64,000 nt of DNA from Chrysogorgia sp. JL179-B06. Its lineage: Eukaryota > Cnidaria > Anthozoa > Scleralcyonacea > Chrysogorgiidae. The stretch is taken from NCBI GenBank assembly GCA_035772405.1, contig JAYKKM010000118.1:536001-600000 (forward strand). Reading direction: 5' to 3'. Shown piece by piece: positions 48,441 to 58,810 of the stretch. A program made the position numbers and the translations under genes. The notes under the pieces were generated by a model. That model did no database searches and was not told the DNA's origin. It saw only the letters and a list, made by a program, of their open reading frames with translations. Positions within the stretch are counted from its first letter, which is position 1; every line of letters starts with the position of its first letter.

Positions 48441-49150
48441 TAGTGCCGGATTAACCATATGGCAGAAGTGGCATATGCCACGGGCCTCGCGCTTTTAAGG
48501 GCCCCGCCCCTAAAAGAGCGGACTCATAAAAGCACGAGGCCCCTAAATGCGCGGGGCCCCTAAATGCGCGAGGGGGGCCCTAAAAGAGCGGGGGCCCTAA
48601 AAGAGCGGGGAATGCGCGAGGCCCTTAAAAGCGCTGGGCCTTAAAAGCGCGAGGCCCTTAAAAGAGCGGGCCCCTAAAAGAGCGGGGGCCCTAAAAGAGC
48701 GATCTTTTAGGGTGCCGCTCTTTAAGGGCCCCGCGCCGGGCCTTGCGCATTTAGAAGCCCCGCTCTTTTAGGGACCCCCGCCCCGCGCTTTCTGATAGCC
48801 TTTTTTCTATTGGCTTCCAGCGCGGGGCCCAAACGAAAGTACAGGAGGTCCGATGATAAATTTTAGGGAGGTCCGATGGCGGCAGAAATTTACCGATCCC
48901 AACGTTCAAATTTTATAATAATTTATAAAATATATTATTATATATATTATTTTATATATTATTATTATATATTTATATATTTATTTATTATTTGTCTTTG
49001 GGGGGAGAAAACTGAAAACGATTTTTTATAATCTTTTGTGTCTTTGAATTTATTTAGTTAGGTGTTCATAACGTTGGGGGGGGGGGGGGAGTCCGGGGGC
49101 CTCGCCCTAAAAATATGCCACAGGCCTCGCGCAACGTTAATCCGGCCCTG
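48441..49150. mobile_element. Non-autonomous hAT-like element carrying a GC minisatellite
   Basis: Inverted ends TAGTGCCGGATTAAC and GTTAATCCGGCCCTG, with an 8-bp flanking duplication ACCGTAAA / ACCATAAA (one mismatch). The 8-bp duplication and CAGxGCCGGATTAA end fit the hAT superfamily. The interior has a (GGGCCCTAAAAGAGCG)n-like minisatellite at 48,485-48,790 and an AT-rich palindromic stretch at 48,910-48,990. There is no transposase. Confidence 0.85.
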
Positions 49151-49170
49151 ACCATAAACTTTCGAAAATA

Positions 49171-50682
49171 GTAGATGAGCCGATTACAAAAATAGCCGAT
49201 TACTAAAGCCGATTATTTGGAGGCCGATTAATCGAAATAATCGGCCGATTTACGGTATATGACGATTACCGATATGTTTCCGGTTACCAGTCTCCGCGCA
49301 GTATCGCAATGTTTTATGGGATTTCGAAATATAACAGAAATGGCTCGTGGTGATCATTGTGCAAGTTTTGGTTGTTTAAACGATCGGAAATACCCCGAAA
49401 AAGCAATAGCGCTGTGCACAAATGACGTCAAGATTCATGTTTCTCCATATTTGCTATTAATTCTTGCTTTCAAACAACAGAAAAATGTTCATGTGGAATC
49501 CTTGCGAATCAATTTCGGTTAGCAACTATGCGCTACGCTATCACAGAAGAATTGCAAGAAAAACAAGAGAAGTCATTGTAATACAACAATTGTTATGTTA
49601 TTAGTTTATTAAACACAGCAAACACAATTCTAACACCCACATTACAAAATCATTAAACTGATCAATACTCAAAGTTGAATTTTGGCAAATTGTGATACAA
49701 AAATAAAATATTGTCGCGGCTGCCTTTTGAAGTGATGTCGCTTGACCCAACGATCTTATTGAAGCAAGACCATAGCGCTGGACCTCCTGCGACTCTTTTT
49801 CTGGGTGGAAATGTTCTCCGTCGTGACTACGTCAATCGAAGATCCTGTGAGAACATAGTCTCCCCGCAGCCGTTCTTAGTGTCGGTCGTATTCTCCCTCC
49901 CCACTAGCGGCTGCTTACTGCAGCGCGACATTCCATTCCAATTGTATTAGCTCAGCCAATCAGGAAACAGCCATGATTGAAAAACATCCACGTTCAACAT
50001 GTTGCGGTTCTTCCTCGCTTTCAACATCGCTTATGCTAACGTGCTTTGGTACCTAAATCCCTGAGGTTCTTGACTTGTTCAACAATGAGGTTCACCAACG
50101 GCGAGACAACGACGACGATATGTCCTTGTTGGTGGAACATGAGGTAATCGAAGATCAGGGTAAAGCTTGAAAAACCAGCGATTTACCGAATCATTTTGTT
50201 TTGGTAATTATAAATTCTGGCGAGCTCTAGTTCCCGATTTTGGTACTAGAGCAGTGATTGGCTATTTATTTGGAATGGAATGTCGCGCTGCAGTAAGCAG
50301 CCGTTAGTAGGGAGGGAGAATACGACCGACACTAAGAACGGCTGCGAAGGAGACTAGTGAGAACACGGAGCTTGCAAACGATACACGAAAAATACGATTT
50401 TTTAAACGATTTTTAATGTCACATGAAAAATCATCCAGTCTGCCAAAAATTGACATGTATGTGGATTAAAAATCGTAACCTTTAGGATTGGGACGAGCTG
50501 GACTGTCGGATTTCATTGTGAAACAAAGACTATTGTGTTCATGCTTATGAATTTACGGACTCGCGGCATGTCGTTCGCGAACTTTAATGCACCGATTATT
50601 TTGCCGATTATTATGCAATAATCGGCCGATTACCGATTATTTTAAATTGGCCGATTAGTTTCCGATTAATCGGCCCATCTCT
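49171..50682. mobile_element. hAT-like element with repeated AATCGGCCGATT motif
   Basis: Ends GTAGATGAGCCGATTA and TAATCGGCCCATCTC are inverted, and the flanks CGAAAATA / AGAAAATA look like an 8-bp duplication with one mismatch. Sub-terminal copies of AATCGGCCGATT are numerous at both ends, possible transposase-binding sites. The interior holds a short frame with MARGDHCASFGCLNDRKYPE at about 49,343, resembling the start of a THAP-type zinc finger, and a second foldback (49,838-50,362). Confidence 0.7.
49838..50362. repeat. Foldback inside the hAT-like element
   Basis: About 110-bp arms: CGCAGCCGTTCTTAGTGTCG...GCGGCTGCTTACTGCAGCGC at the left, complement at the right (GCGCTGCAGTAAGCAGCCG...CGACACTAAGAACGGCTGCG). 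Arms are near-identical, so this is a recent rearrangement or nested insertion. Confidence 0.8.
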
Positions 50683-50948
50683 AGAAAATACCCTTACCTG
50701 AAAATGAGCCCCACATCTTAAGCCTCTATAATAATAAGCCCCCCGCCGAAAAAAGCCCACAGGCTTATACTGAGGAATAGACCTCAAACGTACGAGTAAA
50801 GGTTTGTTTGCATAAGGATATGTCCATGTTCAAAACGAAGGACACTTTAGTTTTATTATTATAAACATTACAATGTTATAAACATTGTGTTAATATACAC
50901 ACTGCTGTAGTGAATGTGGGAGAGCTTGGAGTAGACAGACGATACATG

Positions 50949-51020
50949 GACGGACAGGAATCGAATCTGTAACCTTCTGATTGCCGGTGAGACGCTCTAA
51001 CCATTGAGCCACCGAGACTC
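50949..51020 (-). repeat. tRNA-derived unit (GTCTCGG family)
   Basis: The reverse strand folds as a tRNA-like sequence: acceptor GTCTCGG, D arm GCTCAATGGTTAGAGC, anticodon arm TCTCA-CCGGCAA-TCAGA, T arm near GATTCGATTC. Position 33 is C rather than U and one anticodon-stem pair is broken, so it is not a working tRNA. It is a SINE-like dispersed unit. Confidence 0.75.
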
Positions 51021-51088
51021 AGATGGAGAGTGAAGGTTACAATGATAGCAAATTGAAAAGGTGGTAAACTGCCAAGAATTTAGTGATG

Positions 51089-51130
51089 AAATACTGACGT
51101 TTCGAGCGGAGCCCTTCATCAGAGTAAGAC
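51089..51130 (-). ncRNA. Hammerhead-ribozyme motif (minus copy)
   Basis: The reverse strand reads TTACT-CTGATGA-A-GGGC-TCC-GCTC-GAAAC-GTC-AGTA. The core CUGAUGA and GAAA are intact. Stem II is GGGC/GCTC (4 bp with one G-U), stem I is TACT/AGTA (4 bp), and the cleavage triplet is GTC. Stem III is reduced to A-C/G-U, as in Penelope-like-element hammerheads thought to act as dimers. Confidence 0.65.
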
Positions 51131-51502
51131 GAGATGAAATAAAATAAATAGGGCTTATATATTTCTGCCAAAAGGGTGTCACAAGTAGAAAGTAGCCAAT
51201 CAAATGTACGGGAGATAAACAAACTAATCATTGATGAGATGCGAAAAGTTAAATCATTTTCTATTTTTACAGTTGATCAGCAAACAGACTGGGGGGGGGG
51301 GGGAGGGAGAAATGACAGGTCCAATATCCAAGGGGATTAGGCGATAATATATTAGCAGTAAGAAACAAAAACTTGAAAAGGAATGAAAGTGCATAAGCTA
51401 ATAATAAAAAGTTAGAGCCGAGCATGATTACTGATCGACGGTAAAAAAGGAAGCAAATAACCTTTTGGCATATATATAAGCCCTATTTATTTTATTTCAT
51501 CT

Positions 51503-51546
51503 CGTCTTACTCTGATGAAGGGCTCCTCTCGAAACGTCAGTATTTC
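51503..51546 (+). ncRNA. Hammerhead-ribozyme motif (plus copy)
   Basis: The same motif as the minus copy, in opposite orientation about 400 bp away, with flanks also shared (ATAAGCCCTATTTATTTTAT upstream, AGTATTTCATCACTAAAT downstream). Stem II has one change (CCTCTC for CCGCTC), which loses a pair. The core CTGATGA, GAAAC and GTC are intact. Confidence 0.6.
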
Positions 51547-51887
51547 ATCACTAAATGCTTGGCAGTTTACCACCTTTTCAATTTGCTATATATTCAAAAC
51601 ACTGTCTACGCAGCACTCTACTTTTTTGTTACAATGATGTACTGGTCTATTGATAGATGTACTGCCTATGCGGCAGTCACTATATATCGGTAATGCTTGG
51701 ATGTGTTAATATACACACGATCGTCCATGTATCGTCTGTCTACTCCAAGCTCTCCCACATTCACTACAGCATTGTGTATATTAACACATCCAAACATTAC
51801 CGAAATATAGTGACTGCCGCATAGGCAGTACGTCATATATATCAATCGACCAGTACATCATTGTAACCTTCTCTCTCCATCTGGGTC

Positions 51888-51960
51888 TCGTTGGCTCAAT
51901 GGTTAGAGCGTCTCACCGGCAATCAGAAGGTTACAGGTTCGATTCCTGTCCGGGACTCAG
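51888..51960 (+). repeat. tRNA-derived unit (GTCTCG family, plus copy)
   Basis: GTCTCGT acceptor, GCTCAATGGTTAGAGC D arm, ACAGGTTCGATTCCTGT T arm, CCGGGAC 3' acceptor strand. Six of seven acceptor pairs form. It has the same non-canonical anticodon arm as the minus copy at 50,949. Confidence 0.75.
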
Positions 51961-52284
51961 AATCATTTTTCAGAGGATACGAGCTTGACGATCATCCATG
52001 TATCGTCATTATAAACATTATAAACATTAGTGTCAATGGTATATTGAAGTAAGGAAACCTGCTAGCCGGACTATATTTTTGGACGCAAAATTCCATCCAA
52101 TGTTAAGCCCAAGCTATTTTGAAAAGCAAAATTTTCTCCAATAATTAGCCCCCCTGATAATAAGCCCTCCCACCAAAAAGTCATTTGCACAAATATAAGC
52201 GCAGGGCTTATTTCAAAAGAGGACTGGGGAAAGTAATAAAATGATAGTAATGTAAATTTTACCAAGAAAATGTTGCCTTTTCAG

Positions 52285-52821
52285 CTCCAGATCCGAGTGA
52301 AGTTTTAGATGGCGTTCAATCCTCCAACGACATCGACTTTCAGCGAAGTAGGAGACACGTGAGTGCCACGTGGTATACTATTGAAGATCCAGAAAGTGAC
52401 GTCATTCAACTCACTTGGTGTGTTGGCACGATGCCACGGTCATGTGACCTGAAATCTAGATCATCCCTGAAGAGCACACAAACTAAAGTATCGGCCTTTC
52501 TTGACCAACCACTCAATGCAGGCGACAAGTATTTTGTCACCTTGGAGGCAGTCAATGGTGCTGGAGACCGAAGCATTATGGTTTCGGATGGTGTTGTTGT
52601 CGACTACACCCCACCAACAGCTGGAGTAGTTATTGATGGTTACGACAAAGATATTGATTTTATAAGGGATGACGAAACAATCTATGCCCATTTGACGGGT
52701 TTCGAAGACTTAGAAAGTGGTGTGATGGCTTACAAGTTTGCATTGTGTGAGAAGGAAAATATCACATCATGTCCGTCGCCATTTTCTGACATTGGCAAGG
52801 AAAGAAATATTAGTTTGACAG
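52285..52821 (+). CDS. Giant protein exon 6 (one full repeat plus part)
   Basis: Acceptor TGCCTTTTCAG. The phase 1 junction gives VDRT|APDP, completing the boundary motif begun in exon 5. It encodes about residues 4857-5036: VSATWYTIEDPESDVIQLTW, AVNGAGDRSIMVSDG, VDYTPPTAGVVIDG, then a second repeat with the CEKENITSCPSPF cysteine pair. The donor GACAG|GTTGGA at 52,822 is weak, but it is required: the frame then continues to a stop at 52,875, whereas splicing to 52,925 restores the repeat. Confidence 0.85.
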
Positions 52822-52924
52822 GTTGGAACAATGTTTCTCTAACTTTATTTAGAATTTACACTTTATATTATAAGTAAACACATATTTTTGTGTTTACTTA
52901 TACATGTTTTCTCTTTCTTTCTAG
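52822..52924 (+). other. Intron 6 (103 bp) with a hairpin
   Basis: The shortest intron seen. It contains TTATAAGTAAACACATA and TGTGTTTACTTATA, a near-perfect 12-bp inverted repeat around 52,880. Confidence 0.8.
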
Positions 52925-53102
52925 GTACGGAGTTGGTAAATGGCAAGGAATACGTGATAATCATTCGTGCTATAAATATGGTTGGCTTAAGTGTTGACGC
53001 CCAATCCGATGGTTTTAGAGTGGACTCAACTGCTCCAATTTCTGGAAATATTTGGATTTTGAAGCAAGAAAGAGAGCAAACGTATAACAAAATATCAGCA
53101 AG
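52925..53102 (+). CDS. Giant protein exon 7
   Basis: Acceptor TTTCTTTCTAG, phase 1 in, phase 2 out. It encodes about residues 5036-5095: the end of a repeat (GTELVNGKEYVIIIRAINMV...SDGFRVDSTAP) and the start of the next. The end KISA-R joins exon 8 as ISA|RWNNFLDSESD, the W..F.D.ES core, which validates both sites across a 1.6-kb intron. Confidence 0.88.
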
Positions 53103-53363
53103 GTATCGTAATAAATACACAACAACTGATATATAAATATTTGAAATTAAATGGTTGAGAAACCTTTCGACAACAACTAGCTGAGTTTAATGAATAAATG
53201 AACATCACCTTCCTCGTGGGGAAGGTGTTTCCTAGACTATTCATCTGGGTGGTCGATCGCTTCGGTCGATCCTTTTGGTAGTCGACTGATCCTGCGGTTT
53301 TTGGTCGTCGGCTATAGTGGTCGCTAATTTTCTATTTACGATCATTGATTATATATATATTTC

Positions 53364-54125
53364 AAAAACTCTTTAATATTCATTAACCAAATTGTCCAAT
53401 CACATTTCCGTATTTAGTCACGCGCAAGGCTTTTATAGCTGACAAAACCCATGAATACTAATCAGCATGAAAATTATTATAATTTTCATGCTGATTAGTA
53501 TTCATGGCTTTTATCAGATAAAAGCCTTGCGCGTGACTAAATACTTTATATAATATAAAGTCTTTACGAACTTTATATAAAATTCCTGCTAATTTGCATT
53601 TCATACATCAACCCAATTTACCTCTAATAGAAAATAAAAACCAGTACACTCCCTAGTGATTACAATCAATTGTTTTTGAAGCTATTTAAAACACTCGAAT
53701 TCGCGTTTTATCATATCTAAAATGCTCGCGCTGCGCGCTCGCATTTTAAATATGATAAAACGCGAATTCGAGTGTTTTAAATACCACTTCGAAAACTCAT
53801 TAATATTCATTAACCAAATTGTCCAATCACATTTCCGTATTTAGTCACACGCAAGCTTTTTATACCTGATAAATCAGCATGAAAATTATATAAAGTCTCT
53901 ACGAACTTTATATAAAATTCCTGCTAATTTGCATTTCATACATCAACCCAATTTACCTCTAATAGAAAATAAAAACCAGTACACTCCCTAGTGATTACAA
54001 TCAATTGTTTTTGAAGCTATTTAAAACACTCGAACTCGCGTTTTATCATATCTAAAATGCTCGCGCTGCGCGCTCGCATTTTGAATATGATAAAACGCTC
54101 CTTCTCGTGTTTTAAATACTACATA
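53364..54125. repeat. Duplicated block with palindromic cores
   Basis: AATATTCATTAACCAAATTGTCC...CCGTATTTAGTCAC occurs at about 53,375 and 53,801, followed in both by CCTGCTAATTTGCATTTCATACATC and a palindrome centred on GCGCTGCGCGC within ...TTTTATCATATCTAAAATGCTCGCG. The first copy has an extra perfect dyad, GAATACTAATCAGCATGAAAATT and its complement (53,453-53,507), that the second lacks. Confidence 0.85.
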
Positions 54126-54188
54126 TATATATATATATAAATGTTCTCGGGTGAATGAGCCCAAACCGCGTAAGCAGAAAACTGCTTG

Positions 54189-54262
54189 CCGTGGCTGGGT
54201 TTCGAACTTCGACCTTTGATTTACTAGTTCAACGCTCTAATCATCTGAGCTACACCGTCAAG
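54189..54262 (-). repeat. tRNA-Thr-like derived unit (minus)
   Basis: The reverse strand: GTGTAGCTCAGATGATTAGAGC D arm, anticodon arm TTGAA-CTAGTAA-ATCAA with AGT at the anticodon position, and a T-arm remnant TTCGAAACCCAGCCACGG. The sequence continues into GCAAGCAGTTTTCTGCTTACG. It resembles a threonine tRNA head of a SINE; the degenerate T stem argues against a working gene. Confidence 0.65.
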
Positions 54263-54375
54263 GCGATGGAGGTCTGGGATTCATATTCATTTATATACTG
54301 AATTTCGTAAACATACTCGTTTACATCGATCCAGTATCGAACAATACTTAGTTCAGACAGTGATATGTGATGATA

Positions 54376-54628
54376 TTGTCACTCGGTAATATGATGATGA
54401 GATGAAATGTTCTCCAGTGAATCAGCCCAAACCGCGTAAGCAGAAAACTGCTTGCTGTGGCTGGGTTTCGAACCCGTGTAGCTCAGATGGTTAGAGCATT
54501 GAACTAGTAAATCAAAGGTTGCGGTGCAAAACCCAGCCACGGTAAGCAGTTTTCTGCTTACGCGGTTTGTGCTCATTCACTCGAGAACATTTCATCTCAT
54601 CATCATATTACCGAGTGACAATATCACA
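54376..54628. mobile_element. Foldback with a tRNA-like unit at its centre
   Basis: Arms of about 95 bp: GATATTGTCACTCGGTAATATG...CCGCGTAAGCAGAAAACTGC (54,374-54,472) and the complement (54,523-54,628). Between them at 54,475-54,543 is a plus-strand copy of the Thr-like tRNA unit (AGCTCAGATGGTTAGAGC, anticodon AGT). Two tRNA-derived elements in head-to-head orientation would give this structure. Confidence 0.75.
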
Positions 54629-54698
54629 ACATCATATTTGTATATATATATATATAATTTTCTATTTAGGATCATTGATTATATATATTGTTTTCCAG

Positions 54699-57600
54699 AT
54701 GGAACAACTTCTTAGACTCAGAATCTGACATATGCTGTTTTGATGTATGTCTTGGAACATCACAAGACGATTGTGACGTGAAAGACTTTGATAGAGTAGG
54801 AAAGAACACAACTCATGTCTTTAATGATGTCACATTGCTACATACGGGAATGTATTACGTCACAGTGAAAGCCATTAACAATGCTGGTCTCTCCACGCGT
54901 GCGACGTCGGAAGAAATCAACATTGATTTAACGCCACCGGAACCTGTGAAACATAATAACATCTACTCATCCGACTTACAAGGGAGTTGTAACGTTGTTT
55001 CTGATAGATATTGCAATAAGGTACCAGAGATAATGAATCAGGAAGAAAGAGATGTAAAAATTTCTTGTGTCGGTGATTTAATCGAAGCCAAATGGTCGAA
55101 ATATGAGGATAAGGAATCTGGTGTAACAAAAATGGAATGGTGTATCGAGACATCTGTTAACACGTGCGATATACGTGACTGGGAAAATATTGACGTGAAC
55201 CTGTTAGTAAAATCCAGTATACTACACTCCCTTCCAAGCTTGATGGGTGTTCGAGTTCTTGTTCGAATTGCTAACGGTGTCGGAAATTATGTGACCCTTA
55301 AATCATCACCATGCAATCCACAACAATCTTTCCCATCAGAAATCAAAGTAAACGAAGTTTCCCATCTGAACGACACAGATACAGACATAGACTATCAGAC
55401 GAACATTGACACCATATTAGTCACGTGGTCATTGACCGACAACGCAACTCGTGTCCAGGCCGCTCTCACAGCTCCATTTTACGGCACTGCCAACTCACTT
55501 CTTCAGCTATGGCGCGGAGAACTGTTTGTTTTTGAATTCGTTGACGTACCTACTGAGAAAAGTCACGTGATCTTCAGTGGAGAGAGACTAAAACCCTATA
55601 CCCAATATCGCGCGATTGTAAGAGTCTGGAACGAGATTGGTTTATACAGAGACTCCGTTAGTGACGGCGTTGTAATAGTCCCAGATGCACCACGTGAACT
55701 CCAGATGAACACAACCGACGTTTACCTTGGGACAGAGAAGAATCGTTGGCAGAAATATTTGGAAATTCCAAGTCTGAATCGAAATGAAATTGAAGACACG
55801 TTTTATGTCCCAGATCCCTTAAACGTTGTGATTGATGCAAACCTGGAGGATACCGATGCGAACAAGAGCAAAGTAAACGGCGAGAACATTGGTATAATTT
55901 ATAAAGCCACAGTCGTGCGTGTTACATCTGGTGAAAATGAAACAAGAAATGAAACTGTGGTTGATCGTACCGTCTTTGAACAATCCCATATTCAAGACGA
56001 GTTTGACGTTTGCTGCTCAAAAACCAACAAACTACCACGCACATTGTACACCGACACACAGCTCAAGCCAGTGAAAGAAACAACGTTGTTTGGAGCTTCG
56101 GTTGCTCTTCTGGAAAACGATGTAATAGTAGCCTCGTCAATTGATTCAGTGTTTATTTTTTTCGCAGGGGAGTCAAACAATGCTCCGATAATTTTAAAAA
56201 TGTTTAATTCTTCCTTGAACGACAGTTTCCCGAAGGTAAGAGGAAGAAACGACAAAGTTCTTATTTCAGGTGATGGAAGTGTTTTGCTTTACGAGATTGA
56301 CATTGAAGATACTGCTAAAACTGTTCCACAACTTTTCATAACAAATTGCAATTACACAATGATAAATAGAGCTGAGCATTGCACTGGAGATAGTGGTTGG
56401 TCGTCGTCGGAAAGTGTCGGAACAGCGTTTGCTTACGATGGCAGAGATGTTATAGTTGTCAGTGGTAGTAGTCGTGAAGGTGAAGGTCTCGTTGCTGTAT
56501 TTCAAAATCAAACAATTTGGAAACTTCAGCAAATTCTTAGTTCTGACAAAAATGACCCAATGTTTGGACGAACTATTGCTGTTAATAAAAATTTCTTGGT
56601 TGTTCTTGGTGGAAATATCAAGGGAATCGCTCTGTACTCAAAAGGACTTGATAATTATTGGAAAGAAGAAACAGAACTGTCCAAACAGCTGTCTACATTG
56701 GTTTCTGATCCAACTAACATCCACTTGACGGATGGTAACGGGCTGTTCGTTGTCTCAGCAAAGTATCGATCTCTTGTGGTTGTTGAATTAAAAGTGTTGT
56801 CTGTTAGCCTCAAGCTTGAATGTCGTCATTTCTTTTCGGAGAAGCTGCAACTCAGTGGTAGTTTGGATGTCTTGGGAGGAGACGAAAGTGTTGCTGCCGT
56901 GGGGATAATGACGGATGGACGTGACGGAGCCGAATTTGTAAATTATAAGTCTGGCGCTGGCTGTACAAGGTTCGGAGGAGTGGTAACGAAAACCGGACTT
57001 CGTTTTGATGATGGAAAACCGAGAGCTTCCGTGGCATTGGCTGAAGGTCGTGTTGTCATAGGAACACCAGGGGAAAGCACGTGGTCGACAGATCACGTGG
57101 ATTCTGGTACGGGACGCGTGTACCTCTCCACGTTCTGTGCACGAAATTTCGTGAGACGGAAAACGTTTGAGTTCGGTCACGATAAGTTTGTGTGTGGCGC
57201 ATGTGGAGAAGGTGAAGAAGCCTATCCAGGTTTTGAAGAACGCTGTGTAAACTGTACTCGCAGTATTTGTGTTGAAAATTCAACATCTTTAAGTTTCAAA
57301 GTTTCGCATTGCGAAAGGTATCCATGTAGTGTCGACACAAATCGCAGTATTATTCAAAATACCTCTCGAGATAATTTAACTGTGACTGAAATTGCTCCAG
57401 CGTTTAGAGATGAGTTTTACCTTCCAGGCTCCGAGCAAAGTTATTTCGTCAGAATTTCTCAGGTATCTGCTGTGGGCGTGGAGACAATAACCGACAGTGC
57501 TCCATTCTCTATCGACAACACCTCCCCAGAACCTGGCTATGTTTACGATGGTATAGGAAGCGATGGATCGCACAACTGCTCCGCCAATACAACGTTTAGT

Positions 57601-57972
57601 TCAGAACATCAGTGCTCTAGCCGCAGCTTTTCCGATACTGATCTAGATTTCACGAACAACACCGCTGAAATTAGCGCTCGCTGGATCGATTTCCGTGATA
57701 ATGAAAGTGATATTCAAAGTTACTTCTGGTGTATTGGTTCGAGTGCTCTAAGTGATGATATATTGGGTTGTGAAAATGCGACAGATCATCCTAATAAAAC
57801 TCTGTCAGGATTGTCCTTGAAGCATAAAGATAGATATTACGTCACTGTCGTGACTTGTAACTATGCTGGGCTGTGCACGGCCAGGTCAAGTGATGGTGTT
57901 TTAATAGATACAACACCCCCCGTAATTCATTACGTAAAAGATGGATTGATTGGACCGGACATCGACTTTCAG
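54699..57972 (+). CDS. Giant protein exon 8 (repeats, FG-GAP-like region, cysteine-rich patch)
   Basis: 3,274 bp, residues about 5095-6186. It opens with FN3-like repeats (CCFDVCLGTSQDDCDV; boundary IDLTPPEPV) and diverged repeats to about 55,690. From about 56,040 to 57,130 it has repeated G-x-V..L and F(G/A)..V/I.....V..V.G units (TLFGASVALLENDVIVAS; GTAFAYDGRDVIVVSGS; MFGRTIAVNKNFLVVLGG; ASVALAEGRVVIGTPG), like an FG-GAP/integrin-type propeller. Then a cysteine-rich patch (CGACGEGEEAYPGFEERCVNC), and two more repeats with IDNTSPEPG and IDTTPPVI. The donor TTCAG|GTTAGT is in phase 0. Confidence 0.88.
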
Positions 57973-58810
57973 GTTAGTTAGTCTACGTCAAGTTTGACAT
58001 TACTTCGCACTAAAGCCTGGTTTCCATATGATCGCTACGATCGCTGCGATCGCTCAATTTTAATCGCTACGATCGCCGCGATCGCTCAATTTTAAAACCG
58101 GCGATCGTTGCGATTGTAGCGATCGTCATGGACGAAGTAAACAAAGACAACTTTCGTTTACTATCGCAAGCACAGCTTTTTATTCTAGTTGCTTTTATCA
58201 GTAAGGCCTATTTCAAACGTCGAATTTATCATGTAGTGTCGAATCTAATACACATTTAGGTGGCCTCCCGTAAAAAGAACTCGTTCGGATTGCATTTTAA
58301 AAGTACTGCCTTAAATCTCGTCCCAGTTTGTTTGGACGAGTTCGACAGATATTTCGAATGAGAGAAGAGCTTGAAGCTTTTCACACTCTCGTCCCTCAGC
58401 TTCGGGCACAGCTACGTCTTCAAGACAGATAAAATTCTTTTGCAGCTATTTACATAAAATATTTACATAAAATGCTTTAGTTTCACTGATTCATCTAAAT
58501 TTGCGTGATGTATACAATGAAAGAACCGTTTAATCTTATTACTGTAATGTGTTTTATAGATATAGCCGAATGTCGCTGGGGTACATACCGATCGCTGAGA
58601 TCGCCAGGATCGCTGAACCAGTGTTTCCATTTAATCGCTGCGATCGCCGAGATAGAACATTTTCTATCTCGGCGATCTCTACGATCGCTGCCTAAAACGT
58701 TGTCCAAATACCAATCACGCAACTCAGTCATAGCTTATGTCCGCATAGATTTTCCCCTTTAAATTCCACTTAAGGTATGTTATCCCATATATCTTATCGT
58801 AATATTCTAG
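57973..58810 (+). other. Intron 8 with GATCGC-rich repeats
   Basis: At 58,013-58,132 and 58,580-58,700 are dense arrays of GATCGCTGCGATCG-type palindromes. Both start with TTTCCATxTxATCGCT, and a hairpin AGATAGAACATTTTCTATCT lies near 58,650. They are probably the two ends of one repeat element. The middle (58,140-58,570) has no recognisable feature. Confidence 0.7.

Larger units (their letters stand above)
48416..52284 (+). other. Intron 5 (3.9 kb), composed almost wholly of mobile elements
   Basis: Contains two hAT-like elements, inverted hammerhead-bearing repeats and tRNA-derived repeats, all listed separately. AAGCCCCCC-type sequence with inverted copies at about 50,700-50,760 and 52,100-52,215 frames the second half and may be another element's ends. 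I see no host coding content. Confidence 0.8.
53103..54698 (+). other. Intron 7 (1.6 kb), palindromes and tRNA-derived elements
   Basis: Almost entirely repeats: a duplicated block with palindromic cores (53,364-54,125) and a foldback with a tRNA-like loop (54,376-54,628). The remainder near 53,150-53,360 is unique, with GGTCGATCGCTTCGGTCGATCC as a short palindrome. The acceptor is TTGTTTTCCAG. Confidence 0.8.

Noticed and set aside
50949..51960. Functional tRNA genes
   Set aside because: Anticodon arm mismatched and position 33 is not U; several dispersed copies with conserved flanks indicate a SINE-like family.
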